Counted from the stretch's first letter, positions 1 through 9,772 are shown. The stretch: 64,000 nt of DNA from Planctomycetota bacterium (GCA_016195405.1 JACPZP010000070.1:86294-150293); one strand, 5' to 3'. Notes: generated by a model from the letters alone, not told the origin. Numbers and translations are program-made.

Positions 1-411
1 CCAGTTGACGAGGAAACCGTAGCTATAACGGGCGTCTTTCGGCATGCGCTCCGTGTGGTGCCACAGATCCGTATCGAGGAAGCGGGCAAGCGGCTTGGGA
101 CCACTGCTGGGCAAGCCGCCGATCATGTGGACGTGCGTGGTGTTTTTGTCGCCGCGCCATAGGTAGGTGACGAAGAAGTCGCCGTTGCCGCCTGGAATCG
201 CCTCGACCAGCGGGGCTTTACCTTTCATGTCTTGCCAGAATTTCTCGAGCGCCGACTTGTTGCCTAATTTGAGTTCATTGTCGACGGCGGCGAGACGCGG
301 GCTGTCCGGGGCGTCTCCTAGTGCATTTTTTCCGTTCGCGCCGATTTGCAGCGCTCCAGTGTGGCCGAACGCTGATGCGAGCAATCCTACTAATGCATAT
401 TGCAAATGCAT
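1..411 (-). CDS. Secreted enterochelin-esterase-like protein, N-terminal part (runs off the window)
   Basis: An open frame runs from an ATG at 411 to the window edge (137 codons, no stop), so only the N-terminus is visible. It begins with a hydrophobic signal-like segment (residues 1-20). Further on it reads FFVTYLWRGD and later FLDTDLWHHT, which resemble the N-terminal immunoglobulin-like domain of enterochelin esterase/Fes-type hydrolases; the catalytic alpha/beta-hydrolase half would lie outside the window. An AGGGG ribosome-binding site sits just upstream of the ATG. It is divergent from htpG, with about 110 bp between them for both promoters. The substrate cannot be inferred; planctomycetes have many exported esterases of this shape. 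Confidence 0.6.
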   Translation of the reverse strand, partial: MHLQYALVGLLASAFGHTGALQIGANGKNALGDAPDSPRLAAVDNELKLGNKSALEKFWQDMKGKAPLVEAIPGGNGDFFVTYLWRGDKNTTHVHMIGGLPSSGPKPLARFLDTDLWHHTERMPKDARYSYGFLVNW

Positions 412-522
412 GGATATCCCCTAAAGGAACATTGAAACGCAAACACATTCGAGCAAACGGGTGTTGCTCTCTATAGGGATACGACGAATCAAAACGAAAC
501 GAAGAACGAAGAGGAAAAACCG

Positions 523-2397
523 ATGTCCGAAACCCGCGAATTCAAAGCTGAACTCAAGCAGCTTCTGCACCTCATCATTCACTCGCTCTACTCGCACAAG
601 GACATCTTCCTGCGCGAGCTTTTGAGCAACGCGTCCGACGCCATCGATACCGTGCGCTTTCAATCGCTCACTAAGCCGGAGTTGGTCGAGGGCGATTCGG
701 AGTGGAAGATCAAGCTGATCCCCGATGAACAGGCAGGCACGCTCACCATCTCCGACAACGGCATCGGCATGTCGAAGGAGACCATCGTCGAGAACCTTGG
801 CACCATCGCCAAATCGGGAACGCGCGCCTTTCTCGAAAGCCTGCGCCAGGCGCAGGCCGAGAATCGGCCCGAACTCATCGGCCAATTCGGCGTCGGCTTC
901 TACGCCTCGTTCATGGTCGCCGACAAGGTCACGGTTTTGTCGCGCATGGCCGGCAAGCCGGAAGACGGCGTCCGCTGGCAATCCGACGGCCAGGGCGAGT
1001 TCACCGTCGAGCCGTGCGCCAAGGAGAAGCGCGGCACCGACGTCATCCTGCACCTTAAGCCTGAGGATAAGGAATTCGTCAATCCCTGGCGGCTGCGCGA
1101 GCTTGTGAAAAAATACTCCGATTTCGTCGAACACCCCATCGTCATGGATGTCGAGAAGGAGGATCCGAACAAGAAAAAGTTCATCGAGGAAGACACACTG
1201 AACGCCCGCAAGGCGATTTGGTTACGGCCCAAGTCGGAGGTCAAGCAAGAGGAATACGACGAGTTCTACAAGCACTTGTCCCACGATTTCGATAAGCCGC
1301 TCAAGACCGTCCACTATAGCGCCGAGGGACAGATCGAGTTCAAGGCCCTGCTCTACATCCCGGCACATCGCCCCTTCGATCTCATGTGGGGCGACAAGGC
1401 GCGCGGACTGCACCTTTACATCCAACGCGTTTTCATCATGGCGGACGAGGACTTGCTGTTGCCGCATTATCTTCGCTTCATCCGCGGCGTGGTCGATTCG
1501 CCCGATTTGCCTCTGAATGTGTCACGGGAAATCCTGCAGCACAGCGCCCCGTTGGAGAAGATACGTTCGAACCTCACCAACAAAGTGCTAGGCACGCTGG
1601 AGGAAATGAAGAACCGCGAGTACGACATCTATATCAAACTGTTCGAGGAAGTGGGCGTTTATTTGAAGCAAGGCGCCTACCAGGACCACACAAACCAGGG
1701 TCGCCTGGCCGACTTGCTTCTCTTCGAATCGACCAAGACCGACCCCGGCAAATTCACGACCTTGGCCCAGTATCTGCTCGCCATGCCCGCCGAGCAGACG
1801 GACATCTACTACCTCGCGGGGGAGAGCCGGGAGGTGATGCAGCAGTCGCCGCACCTGGAGTCGTTCAAGGCCCTGGGCTGGGAAGTGCTGCTTCTGGACG
1901 AGCCGGGCGACGAGATCGTGCTCGATGCACTGGGCAAGTACAAAGACAAGCGGATCCGCGCCATCAACAAGGAAGAGAAGTCGAAGAGCGAATTTCCGGA
2001 TGACGTGCAGAAGAAGTTCGCACCGCTCTTGGGCCTCTTCAAGCAGACGATCGAGCAGATTAAGGAAGCGCGCCTCACCAAAAAGCTGCGCGAAAGCGCC
2101 GTCTGCCTGGTAGCGTCGGAGGAAGGCTTCAGCGCCTACACCGAACACTTGATGCGCCAACTCCAGCGTGAGAAGGCCGGCAAAGCGACCAAGCGCATCC
2201 TCGAAGTCAATCCGGAGCATCCTGTCATCGAAGCGCTTCAAAGGCTGCAAGCCCTCAAACCCGGTGATCAAAGAATCGAGAAATACTGCCGGCTGCTCTA
2301 CGACCAAGCGCTGGTCACCGAAGGCGCCAAGGTGCAAGATCCATTGGAATTCGCCAAGAGAATGAACGAGTTAATGCTGAAGGATGTTGGCGGGTAG
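523..2397 (+). CDS. htpG: Molecular chaperone HtpG (bacterial Hsp90)
   Basis: The 624-residue product is full length for HtpG, the cytosolic ATP-dependent Hsp90 homologue that acts as a dimer in protein remodelling. The N-terminal GHKL ATPase domain (about residues 1-215) shows the helix LLSNASDAID, the nucleotide-binding DNGIGM, and the lid/glycine motif GQFGVGFYASF. The middle domain holds the conserved SREILQ region (about residue 335), followed by a normal C-terminal dimerisation domain. The ATG is preceded by GAAGAGGAAAAACCG, a usable ribosome-binding site. The gene stands alone, divergent from the esterase-like gene. No CIRCE-like inverted repeat is visible upstream, so heat-shock control is not evident. 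Confidence 0.97.
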   Translation: MSETREFKAELKQLLHLIIHSLYSHKDIFLRELLSNASDAIDTVRFQSLTKPELVEGDSEWKIKLIPDEQAGTLTISDNGIGMSKETIVENLGTIAKSGTRAFLESLRQAQAENRPELIGQFGVGFYASFMVADKVTVLSRMAGKPEDGVRWQSDGQGEFTVEPCAKEKRGTDVILHLKPEDKEFVNPWRLRELVKKYSDFVEHPIVMDVEKEDPNKKKFIEEDTLNARKAIWLRPKSEVKQEEYDEFYKHLSHDFDKPLKTVHYSAEGQIEFKALLYIPAHRPFDLMWGDKARGLHLYIQRVFIMADEDLLLPHYLRFIRGVVDSPDLPLNVSREILQHSAPLEKIRSNLTNKVLGTLEEMKNREYDIYIKLFEEVGVYLKQGAYQDHTNQGRLADLLLFESTKTDPGKFTTLAQYLLAMPAEQTDIYYLAGESREVMQQSPHLESFKALGWEVLLLDEPGDEIVLDALGKYKDKRIRAINKEEKSKSEFPDDVQKKFAPLLGLFKQTIEQIKEARLTKKLRESAVCLVASEEGFSAYTEHLMRQLQREKAGKATKRILEVNPEHPVIEALQRLQALKPGDQRIEKYCRLLYDQALVTEGAKVQDPLEFAKRMNELMLKDVGG

Positions 2398-2506
2398 GAA
2401 AACACAAATCACTTCGCAGTAAGCGGTTATGCGATAAACTGCCGGTTCTCATAGAAAGTGCTAGGGTTGCGTAGCCCTGTGAAGCGTTTTCTTGGGAGAT
2501 CTGGCC

Positions 2507-2863
2507 GTGGCATTCTTCCTTTACATCTTCCTGCCCCTCAGCTGGGCTTTGTTTGGCAAAGCGCTTGGCTGGGCGATTGCCGCGGCATGCTTCTACAGTG
2601 CCGGCGCCAAGCGGCTCGGAAGGCGGGTAGGCAATTGCTGCGCACTGGCGTTTCCCGGCATATTCTTGGTCCTGCTTATTTCGGGAGGGGAAGGCAATGC
2701 GGGGCGCGGATTCACGCTCTTCGGCGACGCCGCTCTTCTCGAAGTATTGTGCGCAATTCCGCTTAACTGCGTCGTGGGATTGTTGGTGTTCGCGGGAATC
2801 GTCTACGTGATTCGCGATTTGACTATTGGACACAGCGCTGTTTCTGTGGAGGCGAAAAAATGA
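2507..2863 (+). CDS. Small integral membrane protein, unknown function
   Basis: The product is 118 residues, rich in Leu/Ala/Phe, with about three hydrophobic segments (near residues 3-35, 45-60 and 80-105) and a short charged C-terminal tail ending EAKK. I do not recognise a family. GTG at 2507 is chosen because GGGAG lies 7 nt upstream; a TTG five codons earlier is possible but has no ribosome-binding site. Its stop overlaps the start of the next gene (ATGA), so the two small membrane proteins are almost certainly co-translated and may act together. Confidence 0.6.
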   Translation: MAFFLYIFLPLSWALFGKALGWAIAAACFYSAGAKRLGRRVGNCCALAFPGIFLVLLISGGEGNAGRGFTLFGDAALLEVLCAIPLNCVVGLLVFAGIVYVIRDLTIGHSAVSVEAKK

Positions 2864-3264
2864 CGTCGGCAGCTTTGCCAAATGAGAAACAAAATGGATC
2901 GCGCCAGCCGCTCTTTGCGCCGTGGCAGTGGTGTTGGTTGGGTCTCCAAGTGGCCGGTTTGGGTCTGGCCGCGTGGGTCGCCCAGGCGGTTTACCAGGAA
3001 GACGTGTCGCTATTGTGGCGCGATCCGATCGGCGTCAAATTAGTCTTAAGTGGGGGCGTCATGTTCCTGCTGAATGCCATCCTGTTTCTCGGGGGCTGCG
3101 CGTTCGTGAGTCGCGTCATTGGTTCCGGAAAGCCCCTGCTGCGTGCGGGCCTTGGCTTGGTCCTGGCGGGGTCGTGCTTCATCTTTTTTTACATGCCAGC
3201 GCTTTTCGTCGTTCTCAACGGTCCCGCCGCGATTTCGATCCAAAGGAGCCTCGCCGGATTTTAG
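2860..3264 (+). CDS. Small integral membrane protein, unknown function
   Basis: The product is 134 residues with a polar N-terminus (about 22 residues) and then three strongly hydrophobic stretches (about 25-45, 62-85 and 95-120). It overlaps the preceding membrane-protein gene by 4 nt (ATGA), which implies translational coupling. No catalytic or metal-binding motif is visible. Downstream, between this gene and the convergent DUF1579 gene, lies a palindromic repeat (3272-3330) that may act as a terminator. Confidence 0.6.
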   Translation: MTSAALPNEKQNGSRQPLFAPWQWCWLGLQVAGLGLAAWVAQAVYQEDVSLLWRDPIGVKLVLSGGVMFLLNAILFLGGCAFVSRVIGSGKPLLRAGLGLVLAGSCFIFFYMPALFVVLNGPAAISIQRSLAGF

Positions 3265-3271
3265 TGGCGCG

Positions 3272-3330
3272 GTTTAGCGGAGAGACAGAGGCGACCGCGC
3301 GGCACGGTCGGCTGCGGCTCCCCGCTAAAC
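3272..3330. repeat. Degenerate intergenic palindrome (TTTAGCGGGGAGCCGC family)
   Basis: The left arm begins GTTTAGCGG and the right arm ends CCCCGCTAAAC, with imperfect complementarity between them. It is a decayed relative of the perfect 24-bp palindrome at 16116-16173. It lies between convergent genes, where it could also terminate transcription. Confidence 0.65.
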
Positions 3331-3336
3331 GCCGAG

Positions 3337-3885
3337 TCACTTCTTGCGTGAGTGTTTTAGTACGACCTTCCGTTCCTCCTTGCCGCCCATTTCCGTGATG
3401 AACCATTCGAGCGTGTAGTGGTCGTCGTCCGTGATGGTCGTCACGGTCCTCAGCTTCACGGGTTTGCCGGTGAACCCATCGATCGAGTCGCCCACAAGGT
3501 TGAGCGTTTTGCCGTTCTCCGAAAAGCTGCCTTCGTCGTGCATCGTATGCGCTTCTTTGTTGTTGGCATGCAGCTGGAATTCCACGAATTTCTTCTTGAT
3601 GCTGTCGTAGCCCAGGATCTGCACGACGGTGAGCGGCTGGTCCATGAACTTGCTCTTGTACTCCTGGTGGATGAACTTACCGTCCAGAATCGCCTTGGTG
3701 TGGCAGGCGGCTTTTCCTTTGCCTTCCTTGCCTTCGGGCAGCTTGAAATCGACCGTGACGTCCCAGTCGCCCACGAAATACTTCAGGCGTTTGTCCTGCT
3801 CGGCCGGAGCTTGACCATCCTGCGCCATAGCAACGGATGCCATCGCGGTTAAAGCCACAATTGCGAGAATCGATCTCGTCTTCAT
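3337..3885 (-). CDS. Exported DUF1579-family protein
   Basis: The product is 182 residues with a clear signal peptide (MKTRSILAIVALTAMASVAMA, cleavage after AMA near residue 21). The mature part starts with an FVGDWDVTVDF segment, typical of DUF1579, a lipocalin/THAP4-like beta-barrel family common in planctomycetes. Further beta-rich motifs follow: ILGYDSIKKKFVEF, GSFSENGKTL and LEWFITEMGGKEER. The biochemical role is unknown; the barrel suggests binding of a small hydrophobic ligand. It lies 35 bp downstream of a VOC-family gene on the same strand and may be co-transcribed with it. Confidence 0.75.
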   Translation of the reverse strand: MKTRSILAIVALTAMASVAMAQDGQAPAEQDKRLKYFVGDWDVTVDFKLPEGKEGKGKAACHTKAILDGKFIHQEYKSKFMDQPLTVVQILGYDSIKKKFVEFQLHANNKEAHTMHDEGSFSENGKTLNLVGDSIDGFTGKPVKLRTVTTITDDDHYTLEWFITEMGGKEERKVVLKHSRKK

Positions 3886-3920
3886 TGGAATGCCCTTTCA
3901 ATAAGCGAAAAAGTGGAAAA

Positions 3921-4334
3921 TCATTTTTTCCGTTGTGTCATGCTGAACCAGTTGCCGGAATTGTCTTTGAAAAGGGCTTCGATGCCGTAGAAGCGGTCGG
4001 CGGGCGGCCCCATGAATTCCACGCCCTTGGCTTTCAGCTCGTCGTACGTTTTTTGGCAGTCGTCCACATCCATGACGCCGGCGCCCAGCGCGCCCGATTC
4101 GATCAGCTTGCGCAGCATGGCGACTTTGTCGGCCTCGAACATCGGGCTTTCTTTGACGGCCATCAAGATGATATTTAGGTCCGGCTGGGTCTTGGGACCC
4201 ACGGTCAGCCAACGGAAGCCGTTGTCCATGGTTGCGTCGGTGCGGACTTCGAAGCCGAGCTTGTCGCGGTAGAACTTCAAGGCTTCGTCCTGGTCGAGGA
4301 CATAAATGGTGGCATGGCTCAAGCGCGTGATCAT
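3921..4334 (-). CDS. VOC-family (glyoxalase/bleomycin-resistance fold) protein
   Basis: The product is 137 residues, the usual length for a two-module VOC protein. It opens with LSHATIYVLDQDEALKFYRDKLGFEVRTD, the standard first beta-alpha-beta module with a metal-ligand-like His, and ends FKDNSGNWFSMTQ, matching the end of module two. VOC proteins include glyoxalases, dioxygenases and PhnB-like proteins; substrate and metal cannot be told from sequence. In planctomycetes such genes often sit near AraC and DUF1579 genes, as here, but that link is only contextual. Confidence 0.8.
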   Translation of the reverse strand: MITRLSHATIYVLDQDEALKFYRDKLGFEVRTDATMDNGFRWLTVGPKTQPDLNIILMAVKESPMFEADKVAMLRKLIESGALGAGVMDVDDCQKTYDELKAKGVEFMGPPADRFYGIEALFKDNSGNWFSMTQRKK

Positions 4335-4562
4335 GGTGAAACCTCCAGAGAAAGTGAATGTCCGGAAGGAATATACGCGGAGAGCCGGTGGATTACTTCT
4401 CGAAAATTGCGATGTCTCGGATTTTTTGAGTTTAGCCCCGGTCGAAGAACCGGGCGGGACGTCGCGGCATCACCTGGCCGGTAGCCTGTCACGCGGGATT
4501 GATGCCGTCCATCGGTCGGCGCACATGATGAGGGCGAATATAGTGATGGCGGGAGTATCGTG

Positions 4563-7500
4563 ATGGGAAAGAGCGCGCTGGATATCATTGGCCGAGTGAT
4601 GCAGACCGCATCCGCCCGGTGGCAATCCGCGCTCCCCGACCGGGAATTACTGCATCGCTTCGCGGTCGCGAACGATCAACGTGCATTCGCGGCGCTCTTT
4701 CACCGCCACGCCGGCATGGTGCTGGGGGTTTGCCGGCGGGTGCTGCCCAGTGTTCAGGATGCCGAGGATGCCTGTCAGGCGACGTTCGTGGTCCTGGCGC
4801 GGAAGGCAAAGGGAGGGCGGTGGCAGCCGTCGATCGCGAACTGGCTATACGCCACGGCGCGCAAGGTGGCTGCCAATGCCCGGCTAGCCGCCCGGCGGCG
4901 GGCGCAGCGCGAGGGAAAGGCTGCCGCAGCGGAGCCGGTCCGGCCACTCGATCAGCTCACGAGCCAGGAGTTGCTCACGGCACTGGATGAGGAGCTGGAT
5001 CGGCTCCCGCCTCGTTACCGCGAGCCTTTGGTGCTCTGCTACCTCCAAGGTTTGACGCGGGATGAAGCGGCTGGCCGGCTGAGCATCTCCGTGGGTACTC
5101 TCAAGATTCGACTCGAACGTGGGCGGAAGCGGCTGGCCGGTGGGTTGACGCGCCGCGGCTGCGGCCTCGGCGCAGGCCTCTTGGCGCTGGCGGCGACCGC
5201 GCCGGTGCAGGCAGCACCGCTGCGCCTGGCAGGGGCAGTCGTGGCGGCCGTGGCTGGTTCGCCCACGCCCACCGTCGCGGCGCTCGCCGAAGAGGTCGTC
5301 ATGAGCGGAGCGATCTACAAGGCCCTCGCGCTCGTGGCTGTAGTGGGCGTGCTTACGCTCGGTATCGGCTGGGCCGCCGTCAGCGTGGCCTCGCCGCAGC
5401 CGGAGCAAGGCACACCGCAGCAGACGGCGCCGGCGGCTCGCGCTTCTGCCGCTCCGCAGGACGTCGCTCGGACCGATGCCCTGGGCGACCCGCTGCCACC
5501 GGGGGCTGTGGCTCGGCTTGGCACGCGTCGCTTTCGAGCCGGAATGTGGCCAAAACAGATTGTGGCGACTCCCGACGGGAGGAAGCTGGTAACAGCTGGC
5601 TTCAACCTCAGCAGCACGGAGTACCTCACCGTGTGGGACGGTGCGACTGGCCGGGCGATACGGCGGGTTGCGTTGCCGCGTGAATCGGTCCAGGCGATGA
5701 CGGTCTTGCCCAATGGTCGAGGTTTCGCCATCGTCAAGATCAGCCGGGATGAGTATGCGGTGTGGGAGTTCACCGACGAAAAGGCGTCGCCTCCGACGGC
5801 CACGCGCCCGGACGAGATGAACTCGTCCGGCAACGGTACGTTTGCCGCTTCGGCGGTCTCGCCGGACGGCAAACTCCTGGCCGGCGGCGAACGCGCTGGG
5901 AGGGCCGGCAACGAAGGCAAACTCAATGTGTGGCCCCTCGTCCCCGACCGCGGCGTACGCACTCTTGCCCCGCGATGGTCCGTGGATATGCCGGGCGGCT
6001 TCCTCGGTCTCGCGTTCACTCCGGACGGCAAACGGCTGATCGGCATCGTCCAGCAGCAAGCGCCGTCTACAACGAACCGGCTGGGATGGTTGGTCCCCGG
6101 GCAGCCCGCGCCTCAGGTCATTGTCTTCGTATGGGACGCGATGACGGGGAAGCAAGTCCTGACATTCAACGGGCCGGGCGGGAAGGAGCTGCGTACGTTC
6201 AAGGACGCGGGCCCGGACGTGGACCCCTACGAGACGCCGGCTGGTTTGGGGCGAACGCTGGCGATCGCCCCGGATGGGCAGACGCTTTACGCCCTCAACC
6301 AGGAAGGCCGGGTAGCGGCCATCGACCTCACGACCGGGAAAGAGCGCTTCGGGTTCGTGGCCTTTGCACCGGGGCAGTCTACCCTTTTGCCGTTCATTAT
6401 CGACGGGCTGGCCATTACCGCGGACGGACACACACTGATCGCCGTCCAACGTTTCGAGGCCATCGCTGGGTTCGATGCCTGCACGGGCAAGCGGCTATGG
6501 CAGCTCCGTGACGAATTCTTGAACTCGGTGCACAGCCTCGGCGTTCTTCCCGACGGCAGGCGATTCGTCATTGGTCATATTTGCGGCAGCCTGTCGATCT
6601 GCGAAGCGGCGACCGGCAAGGTGCTCAACGAGCAGCCTGGCCACGCCAGCAGGCTGACGGCCGTGGCGGTCGCGGACGATGGCCGTACCGCGCTTACCAG
6701 CGCCGTAGACCGAACCATCTGCCGATGGGACCTGGCCTCGGGAAAGCAAGTCAGACGCACCACGCTTGACGCGCTGGAGTCCTTTCATGTGATTCAGTTT
6801 GGCCCTGACGGCCAAAGGGCCGTGGCAGGTTGGCGCGACAAGGAGATGCAGTATGCTGCGGGGCTCATCGATGTCGCGACCGGCAAGGTCCTTGCCGAAC
6901 TGCCCATGACGAAGTCCTTTACGTTCCCAGTAACGTGGTTGCCGGACGGATCGCTGATCGCATCGGACCGCCCGGACAAGGCATTCCATTTCGACCGGCA
7001 AGGACGAGAGGTGCGATCGTTCAAGGCGCCTGAAAACCGGCAGGTGAACACCTTCACTGTGTCGCCGGATGGCAAATGGCTGGTCCTGGCCGGGGAGGGT
7101 GCGCCGGGCGAGCGCGTCCGCTCGAGCGTCGGTTGGCTGGGCCTGTTCGATGTCCAAAGCGGAGCAACCAAGGGAATCTGGGAGTTCCCGAACCGGTTCC
7201 GCACCGCCGGCTTCACTCCGGATGGCCAGGCCATCGTGCTCGGCGGCGACTCAGACGCGGTGGCGAACGCGCTGGTCCTGTTCGATCCCGTTCAGAGAAA
7301 AATCTTCACGCCGTTCGCCGTGCCGGACCCACAAGCGACGTGGCGCTACACAGATCGTCTGGTGATGTCACCGACCGGCCACCAGTTCGCGGTTGCGGAC
7401 ATGTTCGGGAAGGGCTACACGATCACCGTGTACGAGACGGCGTCTGGAGCCGTTCGCCGCCAGCTGCGGGGGCATCTCAACAGCGTCAGCCAACTGGCAT

Positions 7501-8099
7501 TCACACCCGACGGCCAGCGGCTGGTATCCGCCAGCAGGGACGGCACCGGCCTGGTGTGGGACGTGGCCCTGCCGCGTCCGGAGGCGGCAGCCGCCATGTC
7601 CGATGCGGACCGCCGCCGCTGCTGGCAGGCCCTGGGTTCGACCGACGATGAGGCGGCCTACCGGGCCCTGGGCGAGCTAGCAGCCAATCCGATTGCCACG
7701 GTGGCCTTCCTCAAGGCAAACTTGAAGGCGACGCCCCCTCCATCGGACGCGGAACTCGACCGCCTGCTTGAACGCCTCGACGCCGCCGAGTTCGCCGAGC
7801 GCGACGCAGCTTCCAGGGAACTTCATCGCTTGGGTACGCTGGTCCTATCGCAGGTGCGCGACCGCTTACCGCGGATCGCCTCGCTCGATGTCCAGCGCCG
7901 ACTTGAAGCGTTCCTTCAAAAACACGACTGGCGCGGGCGATTGACGGGTTCTCGGCTGCGCGAACGGCGGGCCATCGAGCTGCTCGAATTTATCGGAACG
8001 CCGGCAGCTCGGGCCGTTCTCCAGTCCACGGCCGAGTCCGGGAATACGCCGCTGGCGCGTGATGCGGCACAGGCGGCGAAACGGCTCGGGGCCAGGTAG
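4563..8099 (+). CDS. ECF sigma factor fused to a WD40/beta-propeller sensor-like region
   Basis: The product is about 1178 residues. Residues about 20-100 form sigma-70 region 2 (FHRHAGMVLGVCRRVL, DAEDACQATFVVLARKA) and about 125-190 region 4 (LPPRYREPLVLCYLQGLTRDEAAGRL). A single membrane segment follows at about 255-277 (KALALVAVVGVLTLGIGWAAV). The remaining ~850 residues are WD40-type repeats (recurring TPDGRKL, SPDGKLLAGG, LVWD) ending in a HEAT-like tail with helical pairs. The sigma part must be cytosolic and the propeller is probably on the other side of the membrane, so this may be a one-protein signalling device. Such fusions are known in Gemmata-like planctomycetes. GTG at 4560 is an alternative start one codon earlier. 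Confidence 0.88.
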   Translation: MGKSALDIIGRVMQTASARWQSALPDRELLHRFAVANDQRAFAALFHRHAGMVLGVCRRVLPSVQDAEDACQATFVVLARKAKGGRWQPSIANWLYATARKVAANARLAARRRAQREGKAAAAEPVRPLDQLTSQELLTALDEELDRLPPRYREPLVLCYLQGLTRDEAAGRLSISVGTLKIRLERGRKRLAGGLTRRGCGLGAGLLALAATAPVQAAPLRLAGAVVAAVAGSPTPTVAALAEEVVMSGAIYKALALVAVVGVLTLGIGWAAVSVASPQPEQGTPQQTAPAARASAAPQDVARTDALGDPLPPGAVARLGTRRFRAGMWPKQIVATPDGRKLVTAGFNLSSTEYLTVWDGATGRAIRRVALPRESVQAMTVLPNGRGFAIVKISRDEYAVWEFTDEKASPPTATRPDEMNSSGNGTFAASAVSPDGKLLAGGERAGRAGNEGKLNVWPLVPDRGVRTLAPRWSVDMPGGFLGLAFTPDGKRLIGIVQQQAPSTTNRLGWLVPGQPAPQVIVFVWDAMTGKQVLTFNGPGGKELRTFKDAGPDVDPYETPAGLGRTLAIAPDGQTLYALNQEGRVAAIDLTTGKERFGFVAFAPGQSTLLPFIIDGLAITADGHTLIAVQRFEAIAGFDACTGKRLWQLRDEFLNSVHSLGVLPDGRRFVIGHICGSLSICEAATGKVLNEQPGHASRLTAVAVADDGRTALTSAVDRTICRWDLASGKQVRRTTLDALESFHVIQFGPDGQRAVAGWRDKEMQYAAGLIDVATGKVLAELPMTKSFTFPVTWLPDGSLIASDRPDKAFHFDRQGREVRSFKAPENRQVNTFTVSPDGKWLVLAGEGAPGERVRSSVGWLGLFDVQSGATKGIWEFPNRFRTAGFTPDGQAIVLGGDSDAVANALVLFDPVQRKIFTPFAVPDPQATWRYTDRLVMSPTGHQFAVADMFGKGYTITVYETASGAVRRQLRGHLNSVSQLAFTPDGQRLVSASRDGTGLVWDVALPRPEAAAAMSDADRRRCWQALGSTDDEAAYRALGELAANPIATVAFLKANLKATPPPSDAELDRLLERLDAAEFAERDAASRELHRLGTLVLSQVRDRLPRIASLDVQRRLEAFLQKHDWRGRLTGSRLRERRAIELLEFIGTPAARAVLQSTAESGNTPLARDAAQAAKRLGAR

Positions 8100-8144
8100 A
8101 CCGCGAGCGCAACCGAGCACCAGCACGTCCTGGCCCTGCGCAGA

Positions 8145-8573
8145 CTACTTTTCGGAAACGGTCGACGGCGACCAAATCCATTGAAAGCAATACGGCACGA
8201 ACGCCCATGGATGCCGGCCGGGAACCGTGATCCAGGTCCGTACCGTGCGCCGGAATTGTGCGGGCGACATGCCGATTTGCCGGCGAAACAGCGTGCTGAA
8301 GCTGCCCAAAGATGAGAAGCCGACGTCGAAGCAGATTTCCGTGACGGGCCGGCTGGTGATGGTCAGCAACTCGCGGGCGCGTTCGAGACGTAGTCGGGTG
8401 AGGAAGTCATGCGGAGTTTCGCCGAATGCGGAGCGGAAGGCGCGGAGAAAGTGCCAGGCGGATAGATCGGCCTCAACGCTCAGTTCGTCTAGCGTGAGAG
8501 CTTCTTCGAGGCAGTCGCGCATCAAATCGCGAACCTGGCATAACTTTCGAAGGGTAGTCGAGGGCGGCGTCAT
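8145..8573 (-). CDS. AraC-family transcriptional regulator, DNA-binding domain only
   Basis: The product is 142 residues. Residues about 15-112 form the double helix-turn-helix of AraC/XylS regulators: LTLDELSVEADLSAWHFLRAFRSAFGETP, then RPVTEICFDVGFSSLGSFSTLFRRQIGMSPAQFRR. There is no N-terminal effector-binding domain; instead a short aromatic tail (WITVPGRHPWAFVPYCFQWIW) follows. It is convergent with the sigma-WD40 gene and divergent from nadA. It probably acts alone as a small regulator; the target is unknown. Confidence 0.85.
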   Translation of the reverse strand: MTPPSTTLRKLCQVRDLMRDCLEEALTLDELSVEADLSAWHFLRAFRSAFGETPHDFLTRLRLERARELLTITSRPVTEICFDVGFSSLGSFSTLFRRQIGMSPAQFRRTVRTWITVPGRHPWAFVPYCFQWIWSPSTVSEK

Positions 8574-8712
8574 GGCAATATTCTACGGGATTTGTGGAAA
8601 TCGCATGCGCTAGGCCTTCCCAAAGCATAGAATGAAATAGAAGACGCAAGGCCGTCTGTAAATCGCTGGATGTGGGTTTGTCCTTCGCCACACAAAAAAC
8701 AAGGATCCCGCC

Positions 8713-9639
8713 ATGATCGATCTAATCGAAGAAATCAAAGACCTCAAAAAAGCCAAGAACGCCACCCTGCTCGCCCACTATTACCAGGAGGGCGACATCC
8801 AGGAGTTGGCCGACTTCACCGGCGACAGCCTCAAGCTGGCCCGTGAAGCCACCAAAGTCAAAACGCCGGTCATCGTGTTCTGCGGCGTCCACTTCATGGC
8901 CGAGACGGCCAAGATGCTGAACCCCGAGAAAAAAGTGCTTCTTCCGGACCTCCAGGCGGGATGCAGCCTCGCGGAGAGCTGCCCGGCCGAGAAGCTGCTC
9001 CGCTTCCAAGAGATGCTGCGCGAGAACGGCCGGCGTTTCCAGACCGTCACCTACATCAACAGCTCGGCGGCGGTCAAGGCGCTTTCCGATTGGGTAGTGA
9101 CCTCCGGCAATGCGGAGGAGATTATTCGCCGCGTCCCAGCAGATCAGGAAATCCTGTTCGTGCCCGATCGCCACCTGGGACAATACCTCACGGAAATCAC
9201 GGGACGAAAGATGATCTTGTGGAATGGCGCGTGCATCGTACATGAGATATTCAGCGTCGGCGATCTCTTGACGCTCAAGCGCCAGGTTCCCGCAGGCATT
9301 ACGGTGGCCCATCCAGAATGCCCGGCCAACATCCGCGAACATTCCGACTTTGTGGGCGGCACCGAGGCGATGCTAAAATATATCGGCGGCTTTGCCGATC
9401 AAAAGGATTTTCTGGTGGCCACCGAGGCGAACATGATGTGGCAGATGCAACACAAGTTTCCGCAACATCGCTACCATCCGGTGCCCGGCATCACCTGCGC
9501 CTGCAACAAATGCCCGCACATGGCCCGCAACACGTTGGAGAAAGTCCGAGATTGTCTGATGTACGGTCGGCCCGAAATCGAATGGCAGCCCGAATTCGCC
9601 CGCGCGCGGGAGGTAGTAACGCGGAGTTTGCTGAACTGA
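8713..9639 (+). CDS. nadA: Quinolinate synthase NadA
   Basis: The 308-residue product condenses iminoaspartate with dihydroxyacetone phosphate to quinolinate, the second step of de novo NAD synthesis, using a 4Fe-4S cluster. Visible hallmarks are [21 protein letters not shown] near the N-terminus, GCSLAESC with Cys84 as the first cluster ligand, a central HPECP segment, and a C-terminal CACNKCPHM segment providing the last ligand. The length fits the short NadA class. A GGATCC-type ribosome-binding region precedes the ATG. nadB and nadC are not nearby, so the pathway genes are dispersed. Confidence 0.96.
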   Translation: MIDLIEEIKDLKKAKNATLLAHYYQEGDIQELADFTGDSLKLAREATKVKTPVIVFCGVHFMAETAKMLNPEKKVLLPDLQAGCSLAESCPAEKLLRFQEMLRENGRRFQTVTYINSSAAVKALSDWVVTSGNAEEIIRRVPADQEILFVPDRHLGQYLTEITGRKMILWNGACIVHEIFSVGDLLTLKRQVPAGITVAHPECPANIREHSDFVGGTEAMLKYIGGFADQKDFLVATEANMMWQMQHKFPQHRYHPVPGITCACNKCPHMARNTLEKVRDCLMYGRPEIEWQPEFARAREVVTRSLLN

Positions 9640-9772
9640 CTGTTGAAATGATTGAGACCTCCTGGCAAAATGATTCAAGGATAGGGCTTGTTTTGCCGAC
9701 ATTGTTTTTCTTCGCCTCTAGGCCGGCATGTCTGCCCTTGTAAGGTCCCCTTCAGCAAGAAACAATTCATTC

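Noticed and set aside
4884..6449. A 521-codon minus-strand frame
   Set aside because: It is antisense to the sigma-WD40 gene, with an Arg-rich composition and no motif; typical of high-GC shadow frames.
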